Shown here: piece after piece, positions 41,431 through 50,052 of the stretch
How positions within the stretch are numbered: the stretch's first letter is position 1
Layout of the letters: the number at the start of each line of letters is the position of its first letter
Source of the DNA: CAZRQL01 sp964602415
GTDB taxonomy: Bacteria > Bacteroidota > Bacteroidia > Cytophagales > Flammeovirgaceae
NCBI GenBank assembly: GCA_964602415.1
Contig: CAZRQL010000012.1
Location: 29,029-93,028 of the forward strand
Length of the DNA: 64,000 nucleotides
Reading direction: 5' to 3'
Made by a program: the position numbers and the translations under genes
The notes under the pieces: model-generated
What the model saw: only the letters and a program-made list of their open reading frames with translations
Told to the model about the DNA's origin: nothing
Databases searched by the model: none

Positions 41431-41763
41431 ATGAACTGGAACCACCTGAACTCAATGGACGACTTAGAGCGCGCTGTTGAGATGTCTAAAAGACAAAAAG
41501 TTATGCTGTTTAAACACAGCACCCGCTGCTCAATTAGTGCCGCTGCCCTAAATAGGGTTGAGCGAAACTGGAAAAAAGAAGATAGCGAAAAAGTAGTGCC
41601 TTTTTTTCTAGACTTAATCAAAAACAGGGATATTTCCAATGCCATTGCTGCACGGTTTGGGATTGAGCACCAGTCGCCGCAAGTGTTGGTTATTGAAAAT
41701 CAAACATGTATCTATCAAGCCTCACATCAGGCAATCAATTATCAAGAAATCCTCAACCGATAA
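41431..41763 (+). CDS. ytxJ: Bacillithiol-system redox protein YtxJ (BrxC/DUF2847)
   Basis: A 110-residue thioredoxin-fold protein of the YtxJ family, proposed to remove bacillithiol from proteins (bacilliredoxin). The single active Cys33 lies in FKHSTRCSISAAAL, in place of the CxxC of thioredoxins. FGIEHQSPQVLVIEN supplies the cis-proline loop. Only 29 bases separate it from bshA, and the YceI gene is directly upstream. The genomic pairing with bshA supports the bacillithiol link. Confidence 0.92.
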   Translation: MNWNHLNSMDDLERAVEMSKRQKVMLFKHSTRCSISAAALNRVERNWKKEDSEKVVPFFLDLIKNRDISNAIAARFGIEHQSPQVLVIENQTCIYQASHQAINYQEILNR

Positions 41764-41792
41764 AGGCCCTTGCTTTGGCTTGTTAAATCTTC

Positions 41793-42929
41793 ATGAAAAT
41801 AGGAATTGTTTGTTACCCAACCTACGGGGGCAGTGGCGTGGTGGCTACTGAACTGGGTAAGTCTATGGCTGCTATTGGGCACGAGGTGCATTTTATTACT
41901 TACCAGACCCCTACAAGGCTGGAATTTTTGGCAGAAAATATTTCTTTTCATCCGGTCAGTGTTCCTGAGTACCCTCTCTTTGAGCACCGTCCTTATGAGA
42001 TAGCTTTGGCCAGCCGGATTGTAGATGTTAGTTTGGCCGAGAAATTGGACATACTCCATGTACATTATGCCATACCGCATGCCTCAGCGGCTTTTATGGC
42101 TCAAAAGATTCTAAAAGAAAAGAAGTTTTACCTGCCTTTTATCACCACCTTACACGGAACTGATATTACTCTGGTGGGAAAAGACGAGTCTTTTGCGCCT
42201 GTTGTGGAATACTGCATCAACCATAGCGACGGGGTTACGGCAGTATCCGATAGCCTCAAGCGAGATACAATTGGGCATTTTGATATTAGCCGCGAGATTG
42301 AGGTAATACACAACTTCATTGACCTTGAGCGGTTTAAAAAATTGCCCCGCGAGCACTTCCGCCGCGCCATTTGCCAGGGCAACTCTAAGATACTCATACA
42401 TATATCCAACTTTCGCAAAGTCAAGCGCATAGACGATGTGATTCGCATTTTTGCAGAAGTGAGAAAAAAAATATCCTCTAAACTGCTGCTCATTGGCGAT
42501 GGTCCGGAGAGGCGGAAGGCAGAAATTTTGTGTGCAGATTTGGGGATTTCGGAAGAAGTAAGGTTTATGGGAAAACTGGAAGCCGTCGAAGAAATCCTAT
42601 CCATAGCAGACTTGTTTTTGATGCCCTCTGACAAAGAGAGTTTTGGTTTGGCGGCTTTGGAGGCTATGGCCTGCGAAGTGCCGGTGGTGTCCAGCAACGC
42701 AGGAGGGCTGCCCGAACTGGTCGAGCACGGCAAATCAGGGTTTTTGGCAGATGTGGGTGACTATCACCAAATGGCAAGGTACGCAATGCACGTATTGGAC
42801 GATGCCCACTTGCCTCAGTTCAAAGCAGATGCCCTATTGAGAGCCAAACAGTTTGACATCAACTATATACGTCCAAAATACGAAAGCCTGTATCAAAGAG
42901 TAATTGACGAGCATCAAGTCAAAGTATAG
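41793..42929 (+). CDS. bshA: N-acetyl-alpha-D-glucosaminyl L-malate synthase
   Basis: A 378-residue GT4 glycosyltransferase that joins UDP-GlcNAc and L-malate, the first step of bacillithiol synthesis. The N-terminal MKIGIVCYPTYGGSGVVATELG, the catalytic-face segments TLHGTDITLVG and AVSDSLK, and the donor-binding ESFGLAALEAMA (E-x7-E) are characteristic of BshA. Full length. bshB and bshC are not in the window. A stem-loop (42934-42980) begins 5 bases after the stop. The bacillithiol pathway suggests glutathione is not the main thiol in this organism. Confidence 0.95.
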   Translation: MKIGIVCYPTYGGSGVVATELGKSMAAIGHEVHFITYQTPTRLEFLAENISFHPVSVPEYPLFEHRPYEIALASRIVDVSLAEKLDILHVHYAIPHASAAFMAQKILKEKKFYLPFITTLHGTDITLVGKDESFAPVVEYCINHSDGVTAVSDSLKRDTIGHFDISREIEVIHNFIDLERFKKLPREHFRRAICQGNSKILIHISNFRKVKRIDDVIRIFAEVRKKISSKLLLIGDGPERRKAEILCADLGISEEVRFMGKLEAVEEILSIADLFLMPSDKESFGLAALEAMACEVPVVSSNAGGLPELVEHGKSGFLADVGDYHQMARYAMHVLDDAHLPQFKADALLRAKQFDINYIRPKYESLYQRVIDEHQVKV

Positions 42930-42933
42930 ATGA

Positions 42934-42980
42934 ACTTTTCAACAAAAGTGTTGTTGTGCCGATAGATAGTTTTGAAAAGT
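42934..42980 (+). terminator. Long stem-loop after bshA
   Basis: ACTTTTCAA (42934-42942) pairs with TTGAAAAGT (42972-42980) around a 29-base loop and is followed by ATGTTTTTTG. Candidate terminator of the YceI-ytxJ-bshA unit. Confidence 0.4.
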
Positions 42981-42990
42981 ATGTTTTTTG

Positions 42991-43021
42991 TTGGATGCAA
43001 AAAAAAAATTGATTATGTTTG
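42991..43021 (+). promoter_or_regulatory. Bacteroidota-type promoter with an A10 spacer tract
   Basis: TTG (42991-42993), 20 bases, TATGTTTG (43014-43021). Ten consecutive A (42999-43008) lie in the spacer, so changes in tract length would move the two elements relative to each other. It drives the hypothetical gene at 43.0 kb and possibly the RND operon beyond. Confidence 0.65.
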
Positions 43022-43043
43022 TAGGTCTATAAACCATTAGGTT

Positions 43044-43451
43044 TTGAAAAGGATTAGCAACATTCGCTTTGCTCGCGTTAAAGAAGCCATGTCTTACCTT
43101 GGCTTATTGTTGGCTGTATTGTTGTCTTTTTCTTTCAATTGTGTGCACAATCTTGATTTTCAGTCTTTTGACCTAACTTCTGAAAATAAGAAAGAAGAGA
43201 GAAAAACGGAAGATTCACAAGAAGAGGAAATATCGGGGCATCAACTTCTAAAAAAGACCAAAAAAGGCAAGAAAAATTTTTATGTCCAATTGCTTGGATA
43301 TTCGCCTGATTTGGCGATTGCAACACTTAAGGTTTATTATAGACCTATTGTCAGGTATTCTCTTGCTTGTGTAGGGCGACCTTATGCTAACCTTTTCAAT
43401 GGCTTGCCTCGGTACTTAGCCTTTCATTGTTTGGTTTTCTATCAGATTTAA
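43044..43451 (+). CDS. Hypothetical protein upstream of the RND efflux operon
   Basis: A protein of up to 135 residues with no family I recognise. It has a hydrophobic segment (MSYLGLLLAVLLSFSFNCVH), then a charged, Lys/Glu-rich stretch (KKEERKTEDSQEEE), then a basic and aromatic C-terminus (KKTKKGKKNFYVQLLG, VYYRPIVRY). The start could be TTG 43044, about 15 bases from the predicted transcript start, or ATG 43089, which would make the hydrophobic part an N-terminal signal or anchor. The frame ends before two stem-loops (43458-43521). It could be a small membrane regulator or an unrelated protein. The gene itself is uncertain; the promoter supports transcription. Confidence 0.5.
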   Translation: MKRISNIRFARVKEAMSYLGLLLAVLLSFSFNCVHNLDFQSFDLTSENKKEERKTEDSQEEEISGHQLLKKTKKGKKNFYVQLLGYSPDLAIATLKVYYRPIVRYSLACVGRPYANLFNGLPRYLAFHCLVFYQI

Positions 43452-43457
43452 AAATAC

Positions 43458-43521
43458 CCAAACCCAATCGGCGTTTGGACATTCTATTTTTATCCGATGA
43501 TTCACAAGATCTCATCATCGG
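43458..43521 (+). terminator. Two stem-loops between the hypothetical gene and the RND operon
   Basis: CCAAAC (43458-43463) pairs with GTTTGG (43473-43478), and CCGATGAT (43494-43501) with ATCATCGG (43514-43521). The second is 43 bases before the adaptor ATG and has a weak T-rich tail, so it may terminate or attenuate readthrough into the efflux genes. Confidence 0.45.
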
Positions 43522-43564
43522 GTTATTCCTATTTTTCCAATTAAATTTTTAGCAATTAAAAATC

Positions 43565-44647
43565 ATGAAATATTTTTTGTACTTTGCCCTGTTTGCAGCT
43601 ATTTTATTGGTTGCGGGGTGCAAGCACCGCTCGCACGAGCACAAAGAGGCTATTTTTTTGGCTACTCAGCCCATACGAAAAGACACGATTATATTCAAAG
43701 AATACGTTTGTCAGATTCGCTCTTTTCAGCATATAGAAATCAGGGCACTGGAAAAAGGCTATTTGCAAAATACCTACGTGGACGAAGGACGTTTTGTCAG
43801 CAAAGGGCAGTTGATGTTTAAAATCATGCCCCTCATCTATCAAGCCGAAGTCCAAAAAGCAGAGGCAGAGGTAAAGTTTGTGGAAGTTGAGTACCTCAAC
43901 ACCAAGCAGTTGGCAGAAAAAGGCATTGTTTCGCTGAGTGAGGTGGCACTGGCTCAGGCCAAACTGGATAGAGCCAAAGCCGAGCTTTCTTTGGCACAAA
44001 CCCATTTGGGCTTTACCGAAATTCGCGCGCCCTTTGCCGGAATTATGGGGCGTTTTCAGGTGCGTTTGGGGAGTCTGTTGGATGAAGGCGAACTGCTGAC
44101 GACCCTTTCCGACAACAGCAAAGTTTGGGTTTATTTCAATGTACCCGAAACAGAGTACCTCAATTTTGCGAGCACCCCGAAAAAAGAAAACCAATCAAAG
44201 GTGCAACTTCAAATGGCTAATGGACAAATATTTGATCAAGAGGGAGTTGTAGAAACTATCGAAGCCGATTTTGATAACGAAACCGGCAATATTGCATTTA
44301 GGGCTACTTTTCCCAATCCCCAAAAATTGCTCAGACACGGCGAAACAGGCAATATATTGATGCCTTTGCCATTGAAAAATGCGCTGCTCATTCCTCAGAA
44401 GGCTACCTTTGAAGTATTAGGCAAACGGTATGTCTTTGTGATAGGCCAAGATGGTACAGCCACTACCCGCGAGATAGTTACCGACGTAGAAATGCCGCAT
44501 ATCTTTGTGATAAGCAGTGGTTTGCGAGAAGGCGATAAAATATTGATTGAAGGATTGAGAAAAGTAAAAAATGGCGATAAAGTCAAATACAATTTCATAA
44601 GCATGGAGCAAGCAATTAGCGAACTGAAAAACCTTCACGCCGAATAA
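43565..44647 (+). CDS. RND efflux periplasmic adaptor lipoprotein (AcrA/MexA family)
   Basis: A 360-residue membrane fusion protein. A signal peptide with lipobox ends at Cys19 (LLVAGC), then lipoyl half-motifs (VDEGRFVSKGQLMFKI and HLGFTEIRAPFAGIMG), a helical hairpin (about 95-155), a beta-barrel domain, and a membrane-proximal end (LLIPQKATFEVLGKRYVFVI). It joins the inner-membrane pump and the TolC channel in a tripartite exporter. The hairpin is short, as in many Bacteroidota adaptors. The pump gene follows by 11 bases. The substrates of the system are not predictable. Confidence 0.93.
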   Translation: MKYFLYFALFAAILLVAGCKHRSHEHKEAIFLATQPIRKDTIIFKEYVCQIRSFQHIEIRALEKGYLQNTYVDEGRFVSKGQLMFKIMPLIYQAEVQKAEAEVKFVEVEYLNTKQLAEKGIVSLSEVALAQAKLDRAKAELSLAQTHLGFTEIRAPFAGIMGRFQVRLGSLLDEGELLTTLSDNSKVWVYFNVPETEYLNFASTPKKENQSKVQLQMANGQIFDQEGVVETIEADFDNETGNIAFRATFPNPQKLLRHGETGNILMPLPLKNALLIPQKATFEVLGKRYVFVIGQDGTATTREIVTDVEMPHIFVISSGLREGDKILIEGLRKVKNGDKVKYNFISMEQAISELKNLHAE

Positions 44648-44658
44648 ACCCAAAAGCT

Positions 44659-47600
44659 ATGTTTTCAAGATTTATTCATAGACCCGTTTTGGCGATTTCG
44701 CTCTCCATCGCCATTGTCTTTTTGGGGCTGTTGGCCATGAGCAGACTGCCTGTCTCTCAGTTTCCTGAGATAGCTCCGCCGAGGGTAAACGTCTTTATAG
44801 ACTATCCGGGCGCAAGCGCCGACGTGCTGGTTCAGTCCACACTGATTCCTCTGGAAAGAGCCATCAACGGCGTGCAAAACATGCAGTACATCATCTCAGA
44901 TGCCACCAGTGCAGGTGAGGCCACCATCCAAGTGGTCTTTGAACCGGGCACCGACCCCAACGCCGCCGTGGTAAACGTAAAAACCCGTGTGGATCAGGTG
45001 ATGAACAACCTGCCGCCTTTGGTGCAACGCGAGGGGGTCATCATCACGCCCATCCAGCCCAGTATGCTCATGTACGTCAATTTGTTCAGCACCGACAAAA
45101 ACGCCGACGAGAAGTTTTTGTTCAACTACGCCTACGTCAATGTACTGCCCGAAGTACAAAGGATTAAGGGGATGGGGCGTGCTCAGATATTGGGCAGCCG
45201 TCAGTTTGCCATGCGCATTTGGCTCAAACCCGACCGCATGAGGGCTTACAATGTTTCCACAGAGGAAGTGATGAAAGCCTTGGAGGAGCAGAGCGTAATA
45301 GGCCGTCCCGGGCGTTTGGGACAGAGTTCGGGCAAAGTGCCCCAATCGTTGGAGTACGTGCTGGTCTATAAAGGCCGATTCAACAAGCCCGAAGAGTACG
45401 AAGACATCATAGTCAGAGCCACTCCCGAAGGCGAAATACTCAAACTCAAAGATGTTGCCGATGCTGAGTTGGGTAGTGAGTTTGTCAATATCTACTCCAA
45501 CAAAGACGGCTATCCTTCGGCTTCCATTGTTTTGAAACAAAATATTGGCAGCAACGCCCAAGAGGTTATTGCCCAAGTAAAAGAAAAATTGGAGGAGTTG
45601 AAGCGGGATTTTCCTCCGGGTATGCAGTACGAGATTAGTTACGATGTTTCCAAGTTTGTAGAGGCTTCCATTGACAAAGTGCTGCACACGTTGGTAGAGG
45701 CTTTTGTGTTGGTGGCTTTGGTGGTGTTTTTGTTTTTGGGAGATTTTCGCTCCACGCTCATACCCATTATTGCCGTGCCTGTATCGCTGATAGGTGCATT
45801 TTTGTTTATGCAGGCTTTTGGGCTTACCATCAACCTAATTACTCTTTTTGCCTTGGTATTGGCCATTGGGATTGTGGTGGACGATGCGATTGTGGTGGTG
45901 GAGGCGGTTCACGAAAAAATGGAATCTGAGCACTTGTCGCCCTACAGGGCAGTACAAAAGGTCTTGGGGGAAATCAGCGGGGCTATTATCGCCATCACCA
46001 TGGTCATGGTTTCTGTCTTTGTGCCGATTGCTTTTATGTCGGGGCCTGTGGGGGTTTTTTACCGCCAGTTTTCTATTACTATGGCCAGTTCAATTGTGAT
46101 TTCGGGCATCGTTGCGCTCACGCTCACTCCGGTACTTTCGGCTATGATTCTCAAAAATACACACGACAGGTTCAAGAAAAAGACCCCCATCAATTGGCTT
46201 TTAGAGGGTTTTTCACGTAATTTTGAAAAGATAACAGGCAAATACACCCGCTTTTTGACCCTTATCGTCAATCGTCGGTTGATAACCTTCGGAATTTTGC
46301 TGGCTTTTTGTGCGGGTATCTACTCGGTCAATGAGGTGTTGCCGGCGGGTTTTATCCCCAACGAAGACCAAGGCATGATCTATGCCATCATCCAAACCCC
46401 CCCGGGTTCTACGCTGGAGCGCACGAATGAGGTCTCTCAACAACTCCAAAAAATAGCCGAAGACATAGAAGGCATCGAATCGGTAACTTCTTTGGCAGGC
46501 TATGAAGTGCTGACCGAGGGGCGTGGCTCCAATGCCGGTACTTGCCTGATCAACCTCAAAGATTGGGAGCACCGCAAGCACTCCGTCAAAGAAATCATCG
46601 AGGAATTGGAGGAAGAAACCCAAAATTTGGGGGCTGTGATAGAGTATTTTGAGCCGCCTGCTGTGCCCGGGTACGGCTCTTCGGATGGTTTTTCTTTGCG
46701 CATGATAGACAAAAACCCTACCGTAGATTACCAAGAGTTTGATGCGGTGAACATCAAATTTATGGAGGCTTTGCGCAAACGCAAAGAACTCACGGGGCTG
46801 TTTACCTTTTACGCCGCCAACTACCCTCAGTTTGAACTGGTGATAGACAACCAAGCCGCCATGCAAAAAGGCGTGTCCATCGGCAAAGCCATGGAAAACC
46901 TGGACATTATGATAGGCAGCACCTACGAGCAAGGCTTTACCCGTTTCAACAACTTTTTCAAAGTCTATACCCAGTCCGCACCCGAATACAGGCGCATGCC
47001 TTCCGATATTCTCAACCTATTCATCAAAAGCGAGCACGGTGATATGGTTCCCTATTCTGCTTTTATGAAGCTCAAAAAGACCCAAGGCCCCAACGAAATT
47101 ACCCGCTTCAATCTGTACATATCTTCGTCTATCAGGGGCGTGCCCGCCTACGGCTATACCAGTGGCGATGCCATCAAAGCCATAGAAGAGGTCGCCAAAG
47201 AGACTTTGCCGCAAGGCTACGACATTGCTTGGGAGGGCTTGTCTTACGACGAAGCCCGAAGAGGCAACGAGGCCATTTACATTTTTGCCGTGGTGTTGGT
47301 GTTTGTGTATTTGGTGCTTTCGGCTCAGTACGAGAGCTTTATCATTCCTTTGGCGGTGCTGATTTCTTTGCCGCCGGGTATTTTTGGCTCTTTTTTATTG
47401 CTCAAGCTCATGGGCTTGGCCAATGATATCTACGCCCAAATCGGCCTGATTATGCTCATAGGACTTTTGGGAAAAAATGCTGTGTTGATAGTTGAGTTTG
47501 CCGTGCAACGAAACCAGCAAGGGCTGAGCGTGAGAGAGGCAGCCATCGAGGGGGCAAAAATGCGGTTTAGACCCATTTTGATGACTTCTTTTGCATTTAT

Positions 47601-47904
47601 TGCGGGCTTAATTCCTTTGGTACGTGCCACAGGTGCGGGAGCTGTTGGCAACCAAACCATTGGCGCATCTGCTATGGGCGGCATGCTATTGGGGACTATT
47701 TTTGGAGTCATTATTGTGCCGGGCTTGTACTATGTTTTTGGCAGGCTTGCCGAAGGCAGAAGGCTCATTCGCGATGAAGACGAAAACCCACTCACAGAAG
47801 AACTGGTAGAAAACCGACCAAAAGTTTCTCTGTTTTCAAAAGCCAAGTACAAAAATCCATTCAAAAAATTACTAAAAAGAGATGAAAATCAAGATAACCA
47901 ATAG
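44659..47904 (+). CDS. RND multidrug efflux permease (HAE1, AcrB-like)
   Basis: A 1081-residue proton-driven exporter with twelve helices and two large periplasmic loops. Hallmarks are RPVLAISLSIAIVFLGLLAM at the N-terminus, SQFPEIAPPRVNVFIDYPGASADV, the proton-relay GIVVDDAIVVVEAVHEKM with its paired aspartates, and ADG/KNAVLIVEFA in the second half. HAE1-type (hydrophobic/amphiphilic) rather than metal-exporting CusA-like, because the metal-binding methionine triad is not seen. The last 23 bases overlap the TolC-like gene, a sign of coupling. The drug range cannot be inferred. Confidence 0.95.
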   Translation: MFSRFIHRPVLAISLSIAIVFLGLLAMSRLPVSQFPEIAPPRVNVFIDYPGASADVLVQSTLIPLERAINGVQNMQYIISDATSAGEATIQVVFEPGTDPNAAVVNVKTRVDQVMNNLPPLVQREGVIITPIQPSMLMYVNLFSTDKNADEKFLFNYAYVNVLPEVQRIKGMGRAQILGSRQFAMRIWLKPDRMRAYNVSTEEVMKALEEQSVIGRPGRLGQSSGKVPQSLEYVLVYKGRFNKPEEYEDIIVRATPEGEILKLKDVADAELGSEFVNIYSNKDGYPSASIVLKQNIGSNAQEVIAQVKEKLEELKRDFPPGMQYEISYDVSKFVEASIDKVLHTLVEAFVLVALVVFLFLGDFRSTLIPIIAVPVSLIGAFLFMQAFGLTINLITLFALVLAIGIVVDDAIVVVEAVHEKMESEHLSPYRAVQKVLGEISGAIIAITMVMVSVFVPIAFMSGPVGVFYRQFSITMASSIVISGIVALTLTPVLSAMILKNTHDRFKKKTPINWLLEGFSRNFEKITGKYTRFLTLIVNRRLITFGILLAFCAGIYSVNEVLPAGFIPNEDQGMIYAIIQTPPGSTLERTNEVSQQLQKIAEDIEGIESVTSLAGYEVLTEGRGSNAGTCLINLKDWEHRKHSVKEIIEELEEETQNLGAVIEYFEPPAVPGYGSSDGFSLRMIDKNPTVDYQEFDAVNIKFMEALRKRKELTGLFTFYAANYPQFELVIDNQAAMQKGVSIGKAMENLDIMIGSTYEQGFTRFNNFFKVYTQSAPEYRRMPSDILNLFIKSEHGDMVPYSAFMKLKKTQGPNEITRFNLYISSSIRGVPAYGYTSGDAIKAIEEVAKETLPQGYDIAWEGLSYDEARRGNEAIYIFAVVLVFVYLVLSAQYESFIIPLAVLISLPPGIFGSFLLLKLMGLANDIYAQIGLIMLIGLLGKNAVLIVEFAVQRNQQGLSVREAAIEGAKMRFRPILMTSFAFIAGLIPLVRATGAGAVGNQTIGASAMGGMLLGTIFGVIIVPGLYYVFGRLAEGRRLIRDEDENPLTEELVENRPKVSLFSKAKYKNPFKKLLKRDENQDNQ

Positions 47905-49306
47905 CTTAGTGGTAATGGTTTTGTTGTTGGCATCTTGTGTGCCCGCGCTCAAAACCGCTACCAACCCAATCGCTTCTCTGCCCCAAGATTTTGGCGCACC
48001 GCAAAGCGACACCTTGAGCCTTGCCCAAATCCAATGGAAAAACTACTTCAAAGACCCCAACCTCAACGCACTTATCGAAGAAGCCCTGCAAAACAACCAA
48101 GAACTCAATATTGTGTTGCAAGAAATACAAATGAGCCAAAACGAGGTCAAAGCCCGCAAAGGGGAGTATTTGCCTTTTGTGGGGCTTAGGGCAGGTGCGG
48201 CGGTGGATAGGGTGGGGCAGTACACCCGACTCGGGGCGGTGGAAGAAAATTTGAATATCATGGAAGACAAGCCCTTCCCCAAACCTTTCAGCGACTACAT
48301 GGCCGGCGCAGTTGCCTCATGGGAGTTGGACGTGTGGAAAAAACTGCGCAATGCCAAAAAAGCCGCCGTATTGAGATACCTTGCCACCATAGAAGGCAAA
48401 AACTTATTGATAACCAATTTGGTAGCGGAAATAGCTTCATCCTACTACGAGTTGTTGGCTTTTGACAATCTACTGGAAATCATCAAGCAAAATATAGAAA
48501 TCCAAGCCAATGCGCTGGAGATTGTCAGGCAAGAAAAAGAAAGCGCGAAAGTTACCCAACTGGCCGTCAATCGCTTTGAGGCTCAACTGCTCAACACCCA
48601 AAACTTACAGTACCAAATACAACAGCAGATTGTAGAGACCCAAAACCGCATCAACTTTTTGGTGGGTCGCTACCCCCAACCGGTTGTCAGGGATGCCCAA
48701 GTTTTTTTTCGGACTTTGCTGGATAGTATGCAGTTGGGCTTGCCTTCGCAGTTGCTTGCCAATCGGGCAGACGTGCGTCAAGCTGAGATGGAATTGCAAG
48801 CTGCCCGTGTGGATGTGCAGGTGGCCAAAGCCAATTTTTTCCCTTCTTTTCGCTTGACGGCGGAGGCGGGCTTTCAGGCTTTTAGCCCCGCATACTTGCT
48901 CAATCCCCACTCTGTCCTCTACAACTTGGCAGGCGATGTCCTAAGCCCTTTGGTCAATAGAAACGCCCTCAAAGCCATGTACGCCAACGCCAATGCCCGG
49001 CAGATACAGGCTCTGTACAGCTATCACCAGACCCTAATCAATGCCTACAAAGATGTACTCAACGAACTGGCCAAGGCAACCAACTACTCGAACAGCTACC
49101 AAACCAAAAGTCGTGAAGTGGATATTTTGTATCAGTCTGTGGGGATTGCCTCTGACTTGTACCGCTACGCCCGCGCCGACTATATGGAAGTGCTGCTCAT
49201 CCAACGCGAAGCCCTCAACGAAAAATTAGAACTGGTGGAAGTCAAAAGCAGGGTCTTGCAAGCCAAGGTAGGCTTGTACAGGGCTTTGGGAGGCGGCTGG
49301 CGGTAA
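47882..49306 (+). CDS. TolC-family outer membrane efflux lipoprotein (NodT-like)
   Basis: A 474-residue outer-membrane factor. The signal peptide with lipobox ends at Cys19 (LLLASC). IQWKNYFKDPNLNALIEEAL, the paired OEP repeats with VASWELDVWKKLRNAKKAA and LLANRADVRQAEMELQAARV, and the final long helices identify the NodT/RND outer-membrane lipoprotein family. It forms the exit duct of the efflux system encoded just upstream. The ATG lies inside the end of the permease gene (23-base overlap). No terminator was clear; a 7-bp inverted repeat CGAAACA/TGTTTCG lies 65 bases after the stop. Confidence 0.93.
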   Translation: MKIKITNSLVVMVLLLASCVPALKTATNPIASLPQDFGAPQSDTLSLAQIQWKNYFKDPNLNALIEEALQNNQELNIVLQEIQMSQNEVKARKGEYLPFVGLRAGAAVDRVGQYTRLGAVEENLNIMEDKPFPKPFSDYMAGAVASWELDVWKKLRNAKKAAVLRYLATIEGKNLLITNLVAEIASSYYELLAFDNLLEIIKQNIEIQANALEIVRQEKESAKVTQLAVNRFEAQLLNTQNLQYQIQQQIVETQNRINFLVGRYPQPVVRDAQVFFRTLLDSMQLGLPSQLLANRADVRQAEMELQAARVDVQVAKANFFPSFRLTAEAGFQAFSPAYLLNPHSVLYNLAGDVLSPLVNRNALKAMYANANARQIQALYSYHQTLINAYKDVLNELAKATNYSNSYQTKSREVDILYQSVGIASDLYRYARADYMEVLLIQREALNEKLELVEVKSRVLQAKVGLYRALGGGWR

Positions 49307-49518
49307 ATAATAGCCAAGGGTTTAGACTCGTGGCAATCTATCGCGATGTCTGCTCTACTTGGCGAAGTTGCGAAACAATACAGCTTGTGAAAAAACCACT
49401 GTTTCGTACAAAAAATCGTTGAAATTTGGCTAAAAAAACATTTTTTGTCAAAAACCGAGTTTTTTTATAGGCTGTCGTTAGCGGTCAGGCTATAAAACAA
49501 CAGGTAAAAAAATAAGAA

Positions 49519-50022
49519 ATGAAGACTACAGTAAAAATCTCAACAATTTTCAATTGCTCGTTGGAAAGAGCCTTTAAAACCCCAATGCTTTGTGACGTAA
49601 CAAAAGTCCACACAGGGCTTGGGATTATGCCAAAAGTAACCCACACCACAGATGACGAAAACTGGGGCAAAGTAGGTTCAAGCAAAAAAGTCTTCGTGGC
49701 TAAATCATTGACCCATAAAGGCGGTTTTGGCTCGGTGGACAACGTGGTAGAACGGATTGAGAACAAATACTGGAAAATTGAGATAAATCAATTTCAGGCT
49801 TGGATGCTGGGCTTTTACAAATTCATAGGGGAATGGCAGACAACAGAACTTGAAAAGGACAAAATTTTGATAGAATATACTTATACTCTTTATTCCAACA
49901 ATATTTTACTATATCCTATTAACTGGATTTTTGCCAAGACATTTTGGCGAAAATATATGAAACAGGCAATGGAAAACGTAAGACAACTTACCATTAACGA
50001 AGAACCTTATCAATTTGAATAA
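49519..50022 (+). CDS. SRPBCC family protein
   Basis: A 167-residue START/polyketide cyclase-like lipid- or ligand-binding protein. The N-terminus TVKISTIFNCSLERAFKTPM is typical of the SRPBCC fold, then LSLTHKGGFGSVDNVVERIE-like strands and the long C-terminal helix (WRKYMKQAMENVRQLTINEE). No ligand is predictable. It is AT-richer than its neighbours, stands alone and is preceded by GCTGTCGTTAGCGGTCAGG (49472-49490), a sequence of the sort found beside mobile small genes in Bacteroidota. Recent acquisition is therefore possible, but not shown. Confidence 0.82.
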   Translation: MKTTVKISTIFNCSLERAFKTPMLCDVTKVHTGLGIMPKVTHTTDDENWGKVGSSKKVFVAKSLTHKGGFGSVDNVVERIENKYWKIEINQFQAWMLGFYKFIGEWQTTELEKDKILIEYTYTLYSNNILLYPINWIFAKTFWRKYMKQAMENVRQLTINEEPYQFE

Positions 50023-50052
50023 AAAAGCCCGAATCTAAGACTCAAGTAACGC

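Noticed and set aside
44896..45687. 263-codon minus-strand frame inside the RND permease
   Set aside because: Same reason as above; no start context or motif.
46213..46932. 239-codon minus-strand frame inside the RND permease
   Set aside because: Antisense to a clear AcrB-type gene; His/Asp-rich composition is typical of shadow frames.
49472..49490. Integron attC site before the SRPBCC gene
   Set aside because: GTTAGCG does not fit the GTTRRRY core and no paired inverse core or integrase is present; kept only as a weak hint.
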